The notes: generated from the sequence alone by a model not told the origin. Shown: positions 1 to 9,620, counted from the stretch's first letter. The stretch: 64,000 nt of DNA from Collinsella aerofaciens (GCF_015558785.1 NZ_JADMOP010000002.1:132926-196925), one strand, 5' to 3'. Program-made: numbers and translations.

Positions 1-818
1 GTCGGCACGCAGAACTCCACGGCATTGCCGGCCTCGATGGCACCGGCGCGCAGCAGCTGCGCATAGGCGGCAAAGTAGTAGACGACCTGCGGCACCAGGC
101 GCCCGACGTTGATGGAGTTGGCGCTCGAAAGCACCGTGCCGGCGGCTTCAAGGCGCTCGGCCAGCTCCTTATCGGCAAAGATGCGCTTGACGGCGCTCTG
201 GGCGTCGTCGAAGTTGCCGCGGATGCCGCAGACGGCGACGTTGCCGCCCTCCTGCGTGGACATCTGCAGATTCTGCACGCGGCTGACTTTGCCTTCGGGA
301 TAAAAGACGGTGATGCCCGTGCCCGGAGCGTCGGCAAAGCCGGCGAGCGCTGCCTTGCCCGTGTCGCCCGACGTGGCGGTGACGATCATGATGCGCTCGG
401 CGCCACCGTCCTTGGCAGAGGTGCGGGCCATCAGGCGGGGGAGCATCTGCAAGGCGACGTCCTTAAAGGCGCTCGTGGGACCGCCAAAGAGCTCCATCAC
501 ATAGGTTTGAGGAGCGTCGGTGCCCGGCGCTGCGTCGAGTTTGACGAGCGGCGTGACCTCATCACTCGCAAACGTACCGCGGTAAGCCTCATTCACACAG
601 GCCGAAATTTCTTCGTCCGTGTAATCGTTCAGTAACATTCCCAACACATTTTGAGCGATTTCAAAGTACGATTTATCGGCAAGCGAGCTGATATCGACCT
701 GCTGGGTGCCAAGCTCGTCCGAGACAAACAAACCCCCGTCGGGAGCGATGCCGGTGCGGATTGCCACCTTACTTGAGCATGATAAAGTGCGTCCTCGTGT
801 ACTATGATAAGTTCCCAT
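1..818 (-). CDS. thrC: Threonine synthase, C-terminus cut by window edge
   Basis: Threonine synthase converts O-phosphohomoserine to threonine with PLP, the last step of threonine synthesis. About 272 N-terminal residues are visible on the minus strand, and the frame is open to the window edge. The family N-terminus (VAIRTGIAPDGGLFVSDE), the PLP-lysine motif GGPTSAFKDVALQ and the phosphate-binding stretch TATSGDTGKAAL are clear. Start chosen at 818 because AGGAG lies about 8 nt upstream. The gene is divergent from lysC over a 103-bp gap, so the two aspartate-pathway genes probably share a control region. The start is inferred; family assignment is firm. Confidence 0.9.
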   Translation of the reverse strand, partial: MGTYHSTRGRTLSCSSKVAIRTGIAPDGGLFVSDELGTQQVDISSLADKSYFEIAQNVLGMLLNDYTDEEISACVNEAYRGTFASDEVTPLVKLDAAPGTDAPQTYVMELFGGPTSAFKDVALQMLPRLMARTSAKDGGAERIMIVTATSGDTGKAALAGFADAPGTGITVFYPEGKVSRVQNLQMSTQEGGNVAVCGIRGNFDDAQSAVKRIFADKELAERLEAAGTVLSSANSINVGRLVPQVVYYFAAYAQLLRAGAIEAGNAVEFCVP

Positions 819-921
819 ATAACAGTGCTCCTCGGATACCTTGGTCCCAATCGGTGAACCCATGGTATCAGAGCGCGCAAAACAGGTTTGCAGAGGCTTT
901 TAGAAAGGTAACCTCCACGCC

Positions 922-2310
922 ATGATAAAAATTGCCAAGTTTGGCGGCTCGTCGGTCGCCGACGCTGAACACTTCAAGAAGATCAAGGCCATCGTCGATG
1001 CCGACCCTGCCCGCCGTTTTGTGGTGGTTTCTGCCTGCGGTCGTCGCTTTAAGGGCGACACCAAGGTGACCGACCTGCTCTACCTGGTTAACGCGCACGT
1101 TAAGTATCACGTGTCGTGTGAGGAGCTGCTCGAGGACATTGGTCAGCGCTATTTTGATATCGCTGACGAGTTGGAGCTCACCTATCCCATCCGTAAGGAG
1201 TTCGCGGCCTTTGCCGAGCGCGCCCGCTCGGGCGGCTACTCCACCGAGGAGCTCGTGAGCCGCGGCGAGTACTTCACCGCTCGCCTGATGGCCGAATACC
1301 TGGGTCTGCCGTTCCTGGACGCTGCGACGGTTGTGGCATTCCATCACGACGGTACGCTCAGCATGAACCGTACCTCCGAGCTGGTGCAGGAGTACGGCCA
1401 GCAGGGCGGCTTTGTTATGCCCGGTTTCTACGGCGCGACGCGTGAGGGTCAGATCAAGCTGCTCGATCGTGGCGGCGGCGATATCTCGGGCTCGATCCTG
1501 GCCAAGTGCCTGGGTGCCGACCTGTACGAGAACTGGACCGACGTCTCGGGTTTCTATTCTGCCGATCCGCGTATTGTTCCCGAGGCTCAGCCCATTGCGC
1601 GCGTTACCTACGAGGAGCTGCGCGAGCTTTCGTACATGGGCGCAAGTGTCCTGCACGAGGAGGCCGTGTTCCCCGTGCGCGAGGCGGGTATTCCGCTGGT
1701 CATCAAGAACACCAATGCGCCGCAGGATCCTGGCACCATCATTAGCGAGACGGCTGACGAGGGTGAGGCCGAGCCCATCATTACCGGCGTGACCGGCAAG
1801 CGCGGCTTTGTCGCCATCAACGTTGCCCGCGACCGCACCAAGCCCCGCGTTGGCTTTATGCGCCGTGCACTTTCGGTGTTCGAACGCTATGACGTTTCCG
1901 TCGAGCACATGCCCACCGGTGTCGACCGCTTTGGCGCTGTGGTGCAGGAGCAGGATGTGCACGACTCGCTGTACTCGCTTGTGGGCGACATTCAGCAGGA
2001 GGTCGAGCCGCTCGAGATCGAGGTTGTCGAGGGCTTGGCGCTCATCGCGACCGTCGGTCGTAACCTGCGCGGCCGTGCGGGTATCTCGGGGCATCTGTTT
2101 GGCATGCTCGGCCAGGCCGGCGTGAGCGTGCGCATGATTTCGCAGAGCTGCGACGAGATCAACATCATTATCGGTGTCGAGGAGAAAGACTTCGACCTGG
2201 CGATTCGGACCATTTACCGTGCCTTCTCCGATGAGAACGGCATTGTGAAGGTCTCCGATTTGGAGGCTCCCACGCCGGTCGATCCCACCCTGGCCGCGCT
2301 CAAAAAGTAG
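922..2310 (+). CDS. lysC: Aspartate kinase
   Basis: Phosphorylates aspartate, the first committed step to lysine, threonine and methionine. The 462 residues open with the kinase signature KFGGSS (residues 6-11), carry a GGGDISGSILA nucleotide/substrate loop near 190, and end in two ACT domains (about 296-450), where end-product feedback normally acts. The length is that of the monofunctional enzymes with a long catalytic domain. An AAAGG ribosome site precedes ATG 922. It is divergent from thrC and followed by asd in the same direction, so three aspartate-family genes sit together. Hairpins between lysC and asd suggest separate transcripts. Confidence 0.95.
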   Translation: MIKIAKFGGSSVADAEHFKKIKAIVDADPARRFVVVSACGRRFKGDTKVTDLLYLVNAHVKYHVSCEELLEDIGQRYFDIADELELTYPIRKEFAAFAERARSGGYSTEELVSRGEYFTARLMAEYLGLPFLDAATVVAFHHDGTLSMNRTSELVQEYGQQGGFVMPGFYGATREGQIKLLDRGGGDISGSILAKCLGADLYENWTDVSGFYSADPRIVPEAQPIARVTYEELRELSYMGASVLHEEAVFPVREAGIPLVIKNTNAPQDPGTIISETADEGEAEPIITGVTGKRGFVAINVARDRTKPRVGFMRRALSVFERYDVSVEHMPTGVDRFGAVVQEQDVHDSLYSLVGDIQQEVEPLEIEVVEGLALIATVGRNLRGRAGISGHLFGMLGQAGVSVRMISQSCDEINIIIGVEEKDFDLAIRTIYRAFSDENGIVKVSDLEAPTPVDPTLAALKK

Positions 2311-2325
2311 CGACTGCTCGGTATA

Positions 2326-2413
2326 TTTTTGGGACAAGTGCCAAAAATCTAGCACGGGGCGTTTCGTTTCGGTTTCGTTTCGACGGGGCGGGTTTCGTGT
2401 CCGCCCCGTTCTT
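2326..2413 (+). terminator. Two hairpins between lysC and asd
   Basis: A small stem TTTTTGG/CCAAAAA (2326-2347) lies just after the lysC stop. It is followed by a 9-bp GC stem ACGGGGCGG/CCGCCCCGT (2383-2409) with a short T-rich tail. The second is a plausible rho-independent terminator of lysC. The loop of the first contains GACA, as in the REP-like hairpins elsewhere in the window. Confidence 0.55.
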
Positions 2414-2483
2414 GTATACACTGGCAACAACAATCGGCCTGCTCGGCGTGCAGGCAAAAGCCATAACCTTTAAAGGGGGAAGC

Positions 2484-3509
2484 ATGAAACAGTACACGGT
2501 TGCTATTTTGGGCGCGACGGGAGCCGTGGGCACCCAGATGCTCGAGTGCTTAAACGAGCAGGAGTTTCCGGTTGGCAAGCTCAAGCTGCTGGCGAGCGCT
2601 CGTTCTGCGGGCAAAACCGTCGAGTTCCGCGGCGAGCAGATCGTGATCGAAGAGGCTTGCCCCGAGGCCTTTGAGGGCTGTGACATTGTGCTTGGAGCCG
2701 CCGGCGACGACATTGCGAAGGAGCTACTGCCCGAGGCCGTCAAGCGCGGCGCCGTCGTGGTCGACAACAGCCATGCCTTCCGTATGGATCCCGAGGTACC
2801 GCTGGTCGTGCCCGAGATCAATGCCGACGACATCAAGTGGCACCACGGCCTGATCGCCAACCCCAACTGCGCGACCATTATCGGCCTGGTTCCCACCTGG
2901 CCGCTGCATCAGCTCGCCGGCGTGAAGCGCATGATCGTCTCGACGTACCAGGCGGCTTCGGGTGCTGGCGCTCCCGGTATGGCCGAGCTCGAGGCTCAGC
3001 TGGCCGCTCTGGGCCGTGGCGAGGAGATTCCCGAGCCGCGCGCATTTGCCGCCCAGCTCGCGAGTAACCTGATTCCGCAGATTGGCGGCGTCAAGGAGGA
3101 GGGCTTTACCTCCGAGGAGATGAAGCTGCAAAACGAGGGCCGCAAGATCATGCACCTGCCCGAGCTGCGCGTGAACTGCACCTGCGTGCGCGTGCCCGTG
3201 CTGCGCTCGCACTCTGAGAGCATTACGCTCGAGTTTGAGCGCGACATTACGGTTGACGAGGCCCGTGCTGCGCTGGCCGCCGCTCCGGGCGTGAAGCTGG
3301 TTGACGACATGAGCGCCGAGGATGCGCACGATCGCTTCCCCATGCCGATGGATACGTCCGACCAGGACCTGATTTGGGTCGGTCGTGTGCGCCGCGATAT
3401 CTCGAACCCCGAGGCCGCGCGTGGCATCACCTTCTGGTGCTGCGGCGATCAAATCCGTAAGGGCGCGGCAACCAACGCCGTCCAGATTGCTAAGCTGCTC
3501 TGCGAGTAG
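2484..3509 (+). CDS. asd: Aspartate-semialdehyde dehydrogenase
   Basis: Reduces aspartyl phosphate to aspartate semialdehyde with NADPH, the step after LysC. The 341-residue protein starts with an NADP Rossmann motif GATGAVG (10-16), has the catalytic cysteine in NPNCATI near residue 130, and the TYQAASGAG and RVPV stretches of the Asd family. Start 2484 is supported by a strong AGGGGGA site 5 nt upstream; an in-frame upstream extension to 2397 looks non-coding. The 3' side runs directly into a large palindromic element. Confidence 0.95.
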   Translation: MKQYTVAILGATGAVGTQMLECLNEQEFPVGKLKLLASARSAGKTVEFRGEQIVIEEACPEAFEGCDIVLGAAGDDIAKELLPEAVKRGAVVVDNSHAFRMDPEVPLVVPEINADDIKWHHGLIANPNCATIIGLVPTWPLHQLAGVKRMIVSTYQAASGAGAPGMAELEAQLAALGRGEEIPEPRAFAAQLASNLIPQIGGVKEEGFTSEEMKLQNEGRKIMHLPELRVNCTCVRVPVLRSHSESITLEFERDITVDEARAALAAAPGVKLVDDMSAEDAHDRFPMPMDTSDQDLIWVGRVRRDISNPEAARGITFWCCGDQIRKGAATNAVQIAKLLCE

Positions 3510-3521
3510 TGTGACCTGTCC

Positions 3522-3651
3522 GGCGGGGGCCGGGCTTAGTTTTCAGAACGTCCTCGACCATGTGTGGCGCCTTGTCCTGCTCCTTCGGAGCCGCGGACAA
3601 GGCGCCACACTGGTCTGCGGAGTGTTCTGAAAACTAAGCCCGGCCCCCGCC
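3522..3651. repeat. Nested palindrome with 28-bp outer arms (element 1)
   Basis: Perfect 28-bp inverted arms at 3522-3549 and 3624-3651 enclose a second perfect 16-bp pair (3562-3577 / 3595-3610) and a central GCTCC/GGAGC mini-hairpin. The match stops exactly at 28 bp on both sides. It lies 12 bp after the asd stop and could terminate asd, but it is much larger than a normal terminator. Element 2 at 11591 has the same architecture. Confidence 0.85.
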
Positions 3652-3753
3652 TTCGGTGACGCTGCTGCAAGCGACCTGCGATGGGGCCGTTGTTGGTTGG
3701 GGCCGCTGGGCTGATATGGGGGCACGTGGCCGTTGCAGGCCCTGGTCCCGGCG

Positions 3754-3903
3754 GCGGCCTCGGCGCTTTGCGCCTGCCGCCTTTGGGGACTGCGGAGCGC
3801 GGTCGGCAGCTGCGGCGCTGTCGCGCCTGCTGCCTGGGGTGACTGCGGGGCCGTGACGGCAGCTGCGGCGCGCTGCGCCTGCCGCCTGAGGTGACTTTGG
3901 GGT
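3754..3903. repeat. Three tandem GC-rich hairpin units of about 50 bp
   Basis: Three degenerate units begin near 3754, 3804 and 3857. Each holds a block like CGGCAGCTGCGGCGC followed by GCGCCTGCCGCC and ending in GGTGACT. Units 2 and 3 are most alike. Each can fold on itself. No open frame with protein-like composition crosses the array. The gene-free stretch 3510-4257 therefore holds this array, two long palindromes (3522, 3919) and, at about 4090-4135, a short tRNA-like fragment; nothing else was recognised there. Confidence 0.6.
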
Positions 3904-3918
3904 TGGGGTGAATCGGGG

Positions 3919-4092
3919 TCTAATACTTTTCCCGAGAAGTGAACGACCTTATTTTGACCCCTGAAGCATTGGCATATTTTGACCGCTATTTCCTGCGGTT
4001 TTGCTGTGCGAATCCTGCGGTTTTGCGGTCTAAAGGTGTGGATGCTCCGGGGCTTCGTTTTTACTCGTTCACTTCTCGGGAAAAGTATTAGA
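3919..4092. repeat. Palindrome with 28-bp arms (element 3)
   Basis: Perfect 28-bp inverted arms at 3919-3946 and 4065-4092 flank about 118 bp. The interior contains a GACCGC/GCGGTC pair (3981-3986 / 4025-4030) and a direct repeat of TCCTGCGGTTTTGC. As in elements 1 and 2, the pairing ends at exactly 28 bp. The arm sequence is AT-rich and unrelated to the other two elements. No gene lies inside. Confidence 0.8.
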
Positions 4093-4257
4093 GCTCAGCT
4101 GGTAGAGGTACCGCTTTGGCGTCGAGCCCCCGCGTCATCTTCGCTTGATTGGGGAAAGCGGTCTCGCTTAAACAATTACGAGCCTGCCCGGGCGTATCAG
4201 GCAGGTTGTCTGCACAATTCGCGGTATCATGGTGCGGAGTTTTGAAAGGAGCCGCTG

Positions 4258-4836
4258 GTGGTCACGACGACGTTTGCTTCGCCTTTGGGCGAGATTCTGC
4301 TTGCCGCTGATGGCCGCGGTTTGACAGGGCTTTGGTTTGAGGGGCAGGAGCATTTTGGCTCTACGCTGCTCAAAGAAGATGCGGAGCACGTTGAAGGCGC
4401 CGACGCGGTTTCCGGTATTGGTGGCATGTTGTCGGCGAATCCGGCAAATGGTGCGGCCTCTTCGGTGCTTGAGCGTTCCTGGGCTTGGCTGAATGCTTAT
4501 TTTGCAGGGCAGGAGCCTCGGTTTACGCCGCCGTTGCATATGATCGGTACGGCGTTTCAGCGCGAGGTTTGGTTTGAGCTGCTTTCTATTCCGCGTGGTG
4601 AGGTCGCTACGTATGGTGAGATCGCCCAGCGTGTCGCCGCCCGACATCGTGTACCGGGAAACGAGGCGCCCGTTGTGTCTCCCCGTGCTGTGGGGGCTGC
4701 GGTCGCGCGTAATCCCATTTCGATTATCGTGCCGTGCCATCGCGTGGTGGCAGCCGACGGATCGCTCAACGGATATGCCGGCGGGCTTGACCGCAAGGAG
4801 TGGCTGCTGCGGCTTGAGGGCGCGTACGAGGAGTAA
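4258..4836 (+). CDS. ogt: Methylated-DNA--protein-cysteine methyltransferase
   Basis: Suicide repair protein that takes the alkyl group from O6-alkylguanine onto its own cysteine. The 192-residue protein has the C-terminal DNA-binding half (FQREVWFELLSIPRGEVATYGEIA) and the active-site motif PCHRV, with the acceptor Cys near residue 159, followed by GYAGGLDRKEWLL. A roughly 15-residue insertion sits between the helix-turn-helix and the active site (RVPGNEAPVVSPRAVG). Start is GTG 4258, preceded by GAAAGGAG. The N-terminal domain is short and lacks the Ada zinc site. It stands alone, with a decayed gene just downstream. Confidence 0.9.
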   Translation: MVTTTFASPLGEILLAADGRGLTGLWFEGQEHFGSTLLKEDAEHVEGADAVSGIGGMLSANPANGAASSVLERSWAWLNAYFAGQEPRFTPPLHMIGTAFQREVWFELLSIPRGEVATYGEIAQRVAARHRVPGNEAPVVSPRAVGAAVARNPISIIVPCHRVVAADGSLNGYAGGLDRKEWLLRLEGAYEE

Positions 4837-4848
4837 CGCTTGAACACT

Positions 4849-4977
4849 TTGCCTGTAGTAGCCGACTTCGACCAAAGCTCGCTCGAGTTCGCTTTGATCA
4901 GAGCACTTAAGACCCTTGTTAGCTGTCAATAGTACTATCTGTTCGTTGATGGATATCCACGACTTCTGGTATTTCAT
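4849..4977 (-). pseudogene. Abi_2-like (AbiD/AbiF) gene remnant, N-terminus only
   Basis: The minus strand encodes about 43 residues starting MKYQKSWISINEQIVLL and continuing through LERALVEVGYYRQS. This resembles the N-terminus of Abi_2-family abortive-infection proteins, which begin with an EQI-x-LL motif and reach a GYYRLSGY motif at about this distance. After GYYRQS the similarity stops and the frame simply runs antisense through ogt. Local base composition is AT-richer than the neighbours. Read as a deletion remnant of an acquired phage-defence gene; about 250 residues are missing. Family assignment rests on pattern memory. Confidence 0.55.
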
Positions 4978-5147
4978 TTAAGCCTCTTGATATAAAAAGA
5001 GCTGGAGTTGCGCATCGTTGAGAGGCTTTCCAGCTTTAGAGACATAAAATTATAAGATACGATGACCTGCGTCAAGGAAGCTGCCAGATGACCTTGGAGC
5101 GGCTGATTGCCTGGCCTAAAACCTGATGCGCGGGACGGCGCCCCACG

Positions 5148-5786
5148 CTATTCAGCGCGCTTGATAGGATGACGAACCACAGTCTTAAGTTTCTCCGGTG
5201 CACATTTGCGTGGATCGGAGAGATAGAATTCGTGATGTAAACGGGAGTCTGAGAAGTCGGGGACATAGCCCTGCTCGGTCATGTATTCATGCATAGCGTT
5301 TACAGTCGCCGGTTCGTTGTCGTAGGGCCCGGTGTGCATGCATTGAACGCAGAGACCCTCGTCAACTTTAAGCAGCTCAACGGCGGAAAAGTCCAGTTTC
5401 TTCTTGGTCGTGGCTTCCGCGACTGCCCAGTCAAAGTCATCTTGGGTGACGAAATCGGGCAGGCGGATGCACGAGGTAAAGTTGAAATCGTCCTTGCGTA
5501 CATAGTCGATGTCGCCGCTCGGGGAGTCTTGCCACCAGAAACCCTCGAGCGGCGGTACCACAAAGTCGAAATAGCCCTCGATACTCCTTGAGCCTTTCTT
5601 CGACATCTTGACGGTATAGGCGATGCCGTAAAGCAACGGCAGGGCGTTTTGATACTCGCCACCTTCGGTATTTGGGTCACCCTTTCCGCGAACGGCTACG
5701 TAGTTCATAGGCGGGACAGTTACGATACTCGGCTTGCTTGCAGGTCTGTAGAGCTCCTTGCATTCCTTCTTAAAGTCGAACGCCAT
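5148..5786 (-). CDS. GyrI-like small-molecule-binding domain protein
   Basis: A 212-residue soluble protein of the GyrI-like family, whose members bind small molecules or act as drug sinks. The N-terminus KPSIVTVPPMNYVAVRGKGDP is the family's first strand and glycine loop. EGYFDFVVPPLEGFWWQ and MHTGPYDNEPATVNAMHEYM are the aromatic pocket and the conserved H-x-GPY turn. There is no DNA-binding domain, so this is a stand-alone effector domain. ATG 5786 has a weak purine-rich site upstream. It stands alone between the ogt/Abi remnant region and the ABC pair, and its ligand is unknown. Confidence 0.8.
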   Translation of the reverse strand: MAFDFKKECKELYRPASKPSIVTVPPMNYVAVRGKGDPNTEGGEYQNALPLLYGIAYTVKMSKKGSRSIEGYFDFVVPPLEGFWWQDSPSGDIDYVRKDDFNFTSCIRLPDFVTQDDFDWAVAEATTKKKLDFSAVELLKVDEGLCVQCMHTGPYDNEPATVNAMHEYMTEQGYVPDFSDSRLHHEFYLSDPRKCAPEKLKTVVRHPIKRAE

Positions 5787-5960
5787 GTTGGCCGCCTTTC
5801 TGCGTATTGGCCTGCTTAGATAGCTGAATCATATCATAGAAACGAACAGCTGTTCGAATGAGTTGGCTGACAGATTGAGATGCGTGCGTTGTGTTTGGCG
5901 GTCGGCCTGACCCCGTCGATGATTTCTCTGCCTCCCCGGCGCCTCATCTATAGCTGCCGT

Positions 5961-6003
5961 TTCCCCATATAAAACCTGCCAAAATAAACCTGTCCCTTTT
6001 TGG
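5961..6003 (-). repeat. REP-like GGGACAGG hairpin, copy A (reverse)
   Basis: Reverse-oriented copy of a 43-46-bp dispersed element: a CCAAAA/TTTTGG stem around a loop containing GGGACAGG, then AGGTTTTAT. It lies in the gap before the ABC ATPase gene. Six further copies occur in the window. Confidence 0.85.
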
Positions 6004-6057
6004 TCGGTGCGAAATGGGTAATACTAAAGAGTTATCCGACCAGATGGGAATTAATCG

Positions 6058-6759
<702 letters not shown>

Positions 6760-6764
6760 CGCCC

Positions 6765-9530
6765 ATGGACCAGGACCGCCAAAACAGCCAAAACCACGAT
6801 ACGGAGCACGTGAGTCGGGACCGGGAGTTCGCGACCTACCGTACCGCCCAAAGCTCAAACGATATGGTGCCGACGGTATTTCGCCGTGGCATCTACCGCA
6901 CAATCCGCGGCAGTCTTAAGCGCTTCTTGTCCATCGTGGTCATCACCGCGCTCGGCGTGAGTGTGATGTGCGGCCTTAAGGCGGGCTGCGAGGATTTGTG
7001 CGATTCGGTCGACGCCTATTTTGACCAGCAGAATGTCTATGACATTAACGTGCAGTCGACCTGTGGCCTTACGCGCGACGATCTCGCGGCTATCCAAGAG
7101 ATCGACGGGGTCGAGACGGCCGAGGGTATCTACACCGAGACCGCCTACACCGCCGTGGGCACAACGCGCGAGCGCGTGGTCGTGCAAAGTCTCTCCAAGG
7201 AGAACATCGATCAGCCAGTGCTCGTGAACGGCGATTTGCCCGAGAGCGCCGATGAGGTGGCGGTAACTTCGAAGTTCCTGAAGGCTTCGGGCAAAAAGCT
7301 CGGCGATACCGTGAGTTTTGCCGCCAATGACGCGAGCTCGTCCAACCAAAGTGCCAAGGATCAGTTTGCCGCGGGCGATTACACCATTACGGCCGAGGTC
7401 CTCGACCCCACTGATGTGAGCTCCGACTCGACAGTCAACGCCTTCCGTGCCGCTTCGGCTGCGGACTATAAGTTCTATGTGAGCGAGGATGCCGCGACAT
7501 CATCGTCCTACTCCGCGGTCCACGTGATCGTCGAGGGAGCCAAGAGCCTCAACTCCTACTCGGATGCCTACACGGCAAAGATCAATGAGGTCAAGGGCAA
7601 TATCGAGAAGATCCGCGAGGAGCGTGAAAAGGCGCGCGTCCAGGAGCTGACGGTTGACACGCCGGCAAGCTTGGATGCGGCTGAGCGCCAGGCCGCCATG
7701 CTCTTTGGGATTGAGCAGGATAGCATCAACCGCATGGCCGAGGGCAGCGAGGAGCGCGTCCAAGCTCAGGCCGAGTTGGACCAGCGCCGCGCCGCCGCCG
7801 ATCAGCAATTCGCCGATGCCCGCGCCGAGCTTTCCAATCTGGGTGAATGCACTTGGTACATTCAGGACCGCGGTAACATCGCAAGCTACTCGAGCGTCGA
7901 GAGCGACAGTTCTTCGATCGAGGCCATCGCCACGGTGTTCCCGTTTATCTTCTTTATCGTCGCCGTGCTCATCAGCCTCACCACCGCCACGCGCATGGTC
8001 GAGGAGGAGCGCACGCTTATTGGCCTGTACAAGGCGCTTGGCTATTCACGCGAGCGCATCCTGTCCAAATACGTGGACTATGCGCTGTGGGCATGTCTGA
8101 TCGGCGGCGTGCTCGGCAACATCATCGGCTTTGTGGGCCTGCCACTGTTCTTGTTTACGGTGTTCGACGACATGTACTCGCTGCCCCAGATGCTGCTTTC
8201 GTACGATATCGTGTCTTCGCTCGTGTCGGTGGCGCTGTTTGCCGTGGGCGTGGTGGGCGCTACGATTATCGCCTGCCGCCACGAGATGGCCGAGACCCCA
8301 GCCTCGCTCATGCGTCCCAAGGCCCCGCGCGCCGGCTCGCGCATTCTGCTCGAGCATATCGGCTTTATCTGGCGCCGCATGGGCTTCTTAAACAAGGTCG
8401 CTGCACGCAACCTATTCCGCTACAAAAAGCGCGCCTTTATGACCATCTTCGGTATCGCGGGCTGTACGGCGCTTGTGATCTGCGGTATGGGCATCCGCGA
8501 TACGTCGGTGGCGCTTTCGCCCAAGCAGTACGGGCATATCACGCGCTACGACCTGCTGGCGGTCGCCAATCCCGACGATTTTTCACAGACGTGCGCGGCA
8601 TTGGATGGGCGCAGCGCGTCCAATGATTCCAACGTGACCGTGACTTCGACGCTGCCGATTATGACCGACAACGTCACCTTTACATTTGGCGGCAAGAGCG
8701 AGACTGTGCAGCTGATCGTGGTGCCCGATGACCGCACGAGTGACTTGGGCGATTACGTGCGTCTGGAGGATGAGTCCAAAGAACCGCTGCCTTTGCGTGA
8801 CGGAGACGTGTATCTGAGCAAAAGTTCACAGCTGGTGCTGGGGATTCAGCCGGGCGATACGGCTCACGTCCAGGATTCGTCGCTCAATGTTGCCAAGGTC
8901 AAAGTCAGCGACATTTCGCTTAACTATCTGGGCAACACGCTTTACATGACGCAGGGCACCTATGAGCGCACGTTCGGCCGAAGCGCGCGTCTTAACGGCA
9001 TCTTTGCACTGCTCAAGGGTTCGTCGGCCGACCAGATTGCGTTTAGCAAGAATCTTAAGAGTGACGGTTGGCTTACGATTTCGAGTACGGCCGAGCATTG
9101 GGAAAACTATGAGGCGAACTTTACGATTATCAATTCGGTCGTGGTGCTCGTGACCTTTATGGCGGCGTGCCTGTCGTTTGTGGTGGTGTTTACGCTGTCC
9201 AACACGAATATCTCCGAGCGCGAGCGCGAGCTGGCGACCATTAAGGTGTTGGGCTTCCGTCGCGGTGAGGTGCACCATTACGTCAACAAGGAGACGTTGA
9301 TCCTCACGGCGATCGGCGCTGCGCTGGGCGTTCCACTGGGTGGTGCGTTGGCCGAGAGCTTTACGTACATCCTGCAGATGCCGTCGCTGTACTTTGACGT
9401 CGAGGTCGAGCCGCTAAGCTACGTGCTCGCCGTGGTGCTTTCCTTTGGCTTTACGTTTATCGTCAACCTCGCTACCAATCGTACCCTCAACAAGATTGAC
9501 ATGGTCGGTGCCCTCAAGAGCGCCGAGTAA
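6765..9530 (+). CDS. FtsX-like ABC transporter permease, large
   Basis: A roughly 921-residue membrane protein with two FtsX permease modules. It has an N-terminal membrane segment (RFLSIVVITALGVSVMCGL), a large extracytoplasmic region including a charged coiled-coil-like stretch (about residues 280-350), a central membrane block near 390-510, a second extracytoplasmic domain, and a final membrane block (SVVVLVTFMAACLSFVVVFTL onward). IRGSLKRFLSI and NLFRYKKRAFMTIFGI are typical entry motifs of the two modules. It partners the ATPase upstream. The start is uncertain: ATG 6765 has a weak site, GTG 6753 overlaps the ATPase stop, and ATG 6864 is also possible. Substrate unknown. Confidence 0.88.
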   Translation: MDQDRQNSQNHDTEHVSRDREFATYRTAQSSNDMVPTVFRRGIYRTIRGSLKRFLSIVVITALGVSVMCGLKAGCEDLCDSVDAYFDQQNVYDINVQSTCGLTRDDLAAIQEIDGVETAEGIYTETAYTAVGTTRERVVVQSLSKENIDQPVLVNGDLPESADEVAVTSKFLKASGKKLGDTVSFAANDASSSNQSAKDQFAAGDYTITAEVLDPTDVSSDSTVNAFRAASAADYKFYVSEDAATSSSYSAVHVIVEGAKSLNSYSDAYTAKINEVKGNIEKIREEREKARVQELTVDTPASLDAAERQAAMLFGIEQDSINRMAEGSEERVQAQAELDQRRAAADQQFADARAELSNLGECTWYIQDRGNIASYSSVESDSSSIEAIATVFPFIFFIVAVLISLTTATRMVEEERTLIGLYKALGYSRERILSKYVDYALWACLIGGVLGNIIGFVGLPLFLFTVFDDMYSLPQMLLSYDIVSSLVSVALFAVGVVGATIIACRHEMAETPASLMRPKAPRAGSRILLEHIGFIWRRMGFLNKVAARNLFRYKKRAFMTIFGIAGCTALVICGMGIRDTSVALSPKQYGHITRYDLLAVANPDDFSQTCAALDGRSASNDSNVTVTSTLPIMTDNVTFTFGGKSETVQLIVVPDDRTSDLGDYVRLEDESKEPLPLRDGDVYLSKSSQLVLGIQPGDTAHVQDSSLNVAKVKVSDISLNYLGNTLYMTQGTYERTFGRSARLNGIFALLKGSSADQIAFSKNLKSDGWLTISSTAEHWENYEANFTIINSVVVLVTFMAACLSFVVVFTLSNTNISERERELATIKVLGFRRGEVHHYVNKETLILTAIGAALGVPLGGALAESFTYILQMPSLYFDVEVEPLSYVLAVVLSFGFTFIVNLATNRTLNKIDMVGALKSAE

Positions 9531-9534
9531 TCCG

Positions 9535-9580
9535 CCAAAAAGGGACAGGTTTATTTTGGCTGGTTTTATCTGGGCAAACG
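9535..9580 (+). repeat. REP-like GGGACAGG hairpin, copy B
   Basis: Forward copy 5 bp after the permease stop, with one variant base in the right arm (GGCTGG). Its tail GGGCAAACG is also the left arm of the terminator below, so the repeat has been absorbed into a longer hairpin. Confidence 0.85.
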
Positions 9581-9620
9581 CCGGACAACCATTAGGTGGT
9601 CCGGCGTTTGCCCCGTTTTG
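9572..9620 (+). terminator. Long-stem terminator of the ABC operon
   Basis: A 15-bp perfect stem (9572-9586 / 9599-9613) with a 12-nt loop, followed by CGTTTTG. It is placed to end the ATPase-permease transcript. The converging minus-strand gene stops at 9647. Confidence 0.75.

Noticed and set aside
868..2457. Long minus-strand open frames opposite lysC, asd, dxs and the activase gene
   Set aside because: These are frame shadows of GC-rich genes, rich in Ala/Arg/His/Val with no motif or ribosome site.
4090..4135. tRNA-like fragment AGCTCAGCTGGTAGAG followed by CGTCGAGCCCCCGCG
   Set aside because: The D-arm and part of a T-arm are recognisable, but there is no acceptor stem and no proper anticodon arm. 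It overlaps the end of the palindrome at 3919-4092. At most a relic or attachment-site scar, so it is not called as a tRNA.
4168..4977. 269-codon minus-strand open frame across ogt
   Set aside because: Only the first 43 codons look like protein (the Abi_2-like remnant); the rest is antisense to ogt and has no family resemblance.
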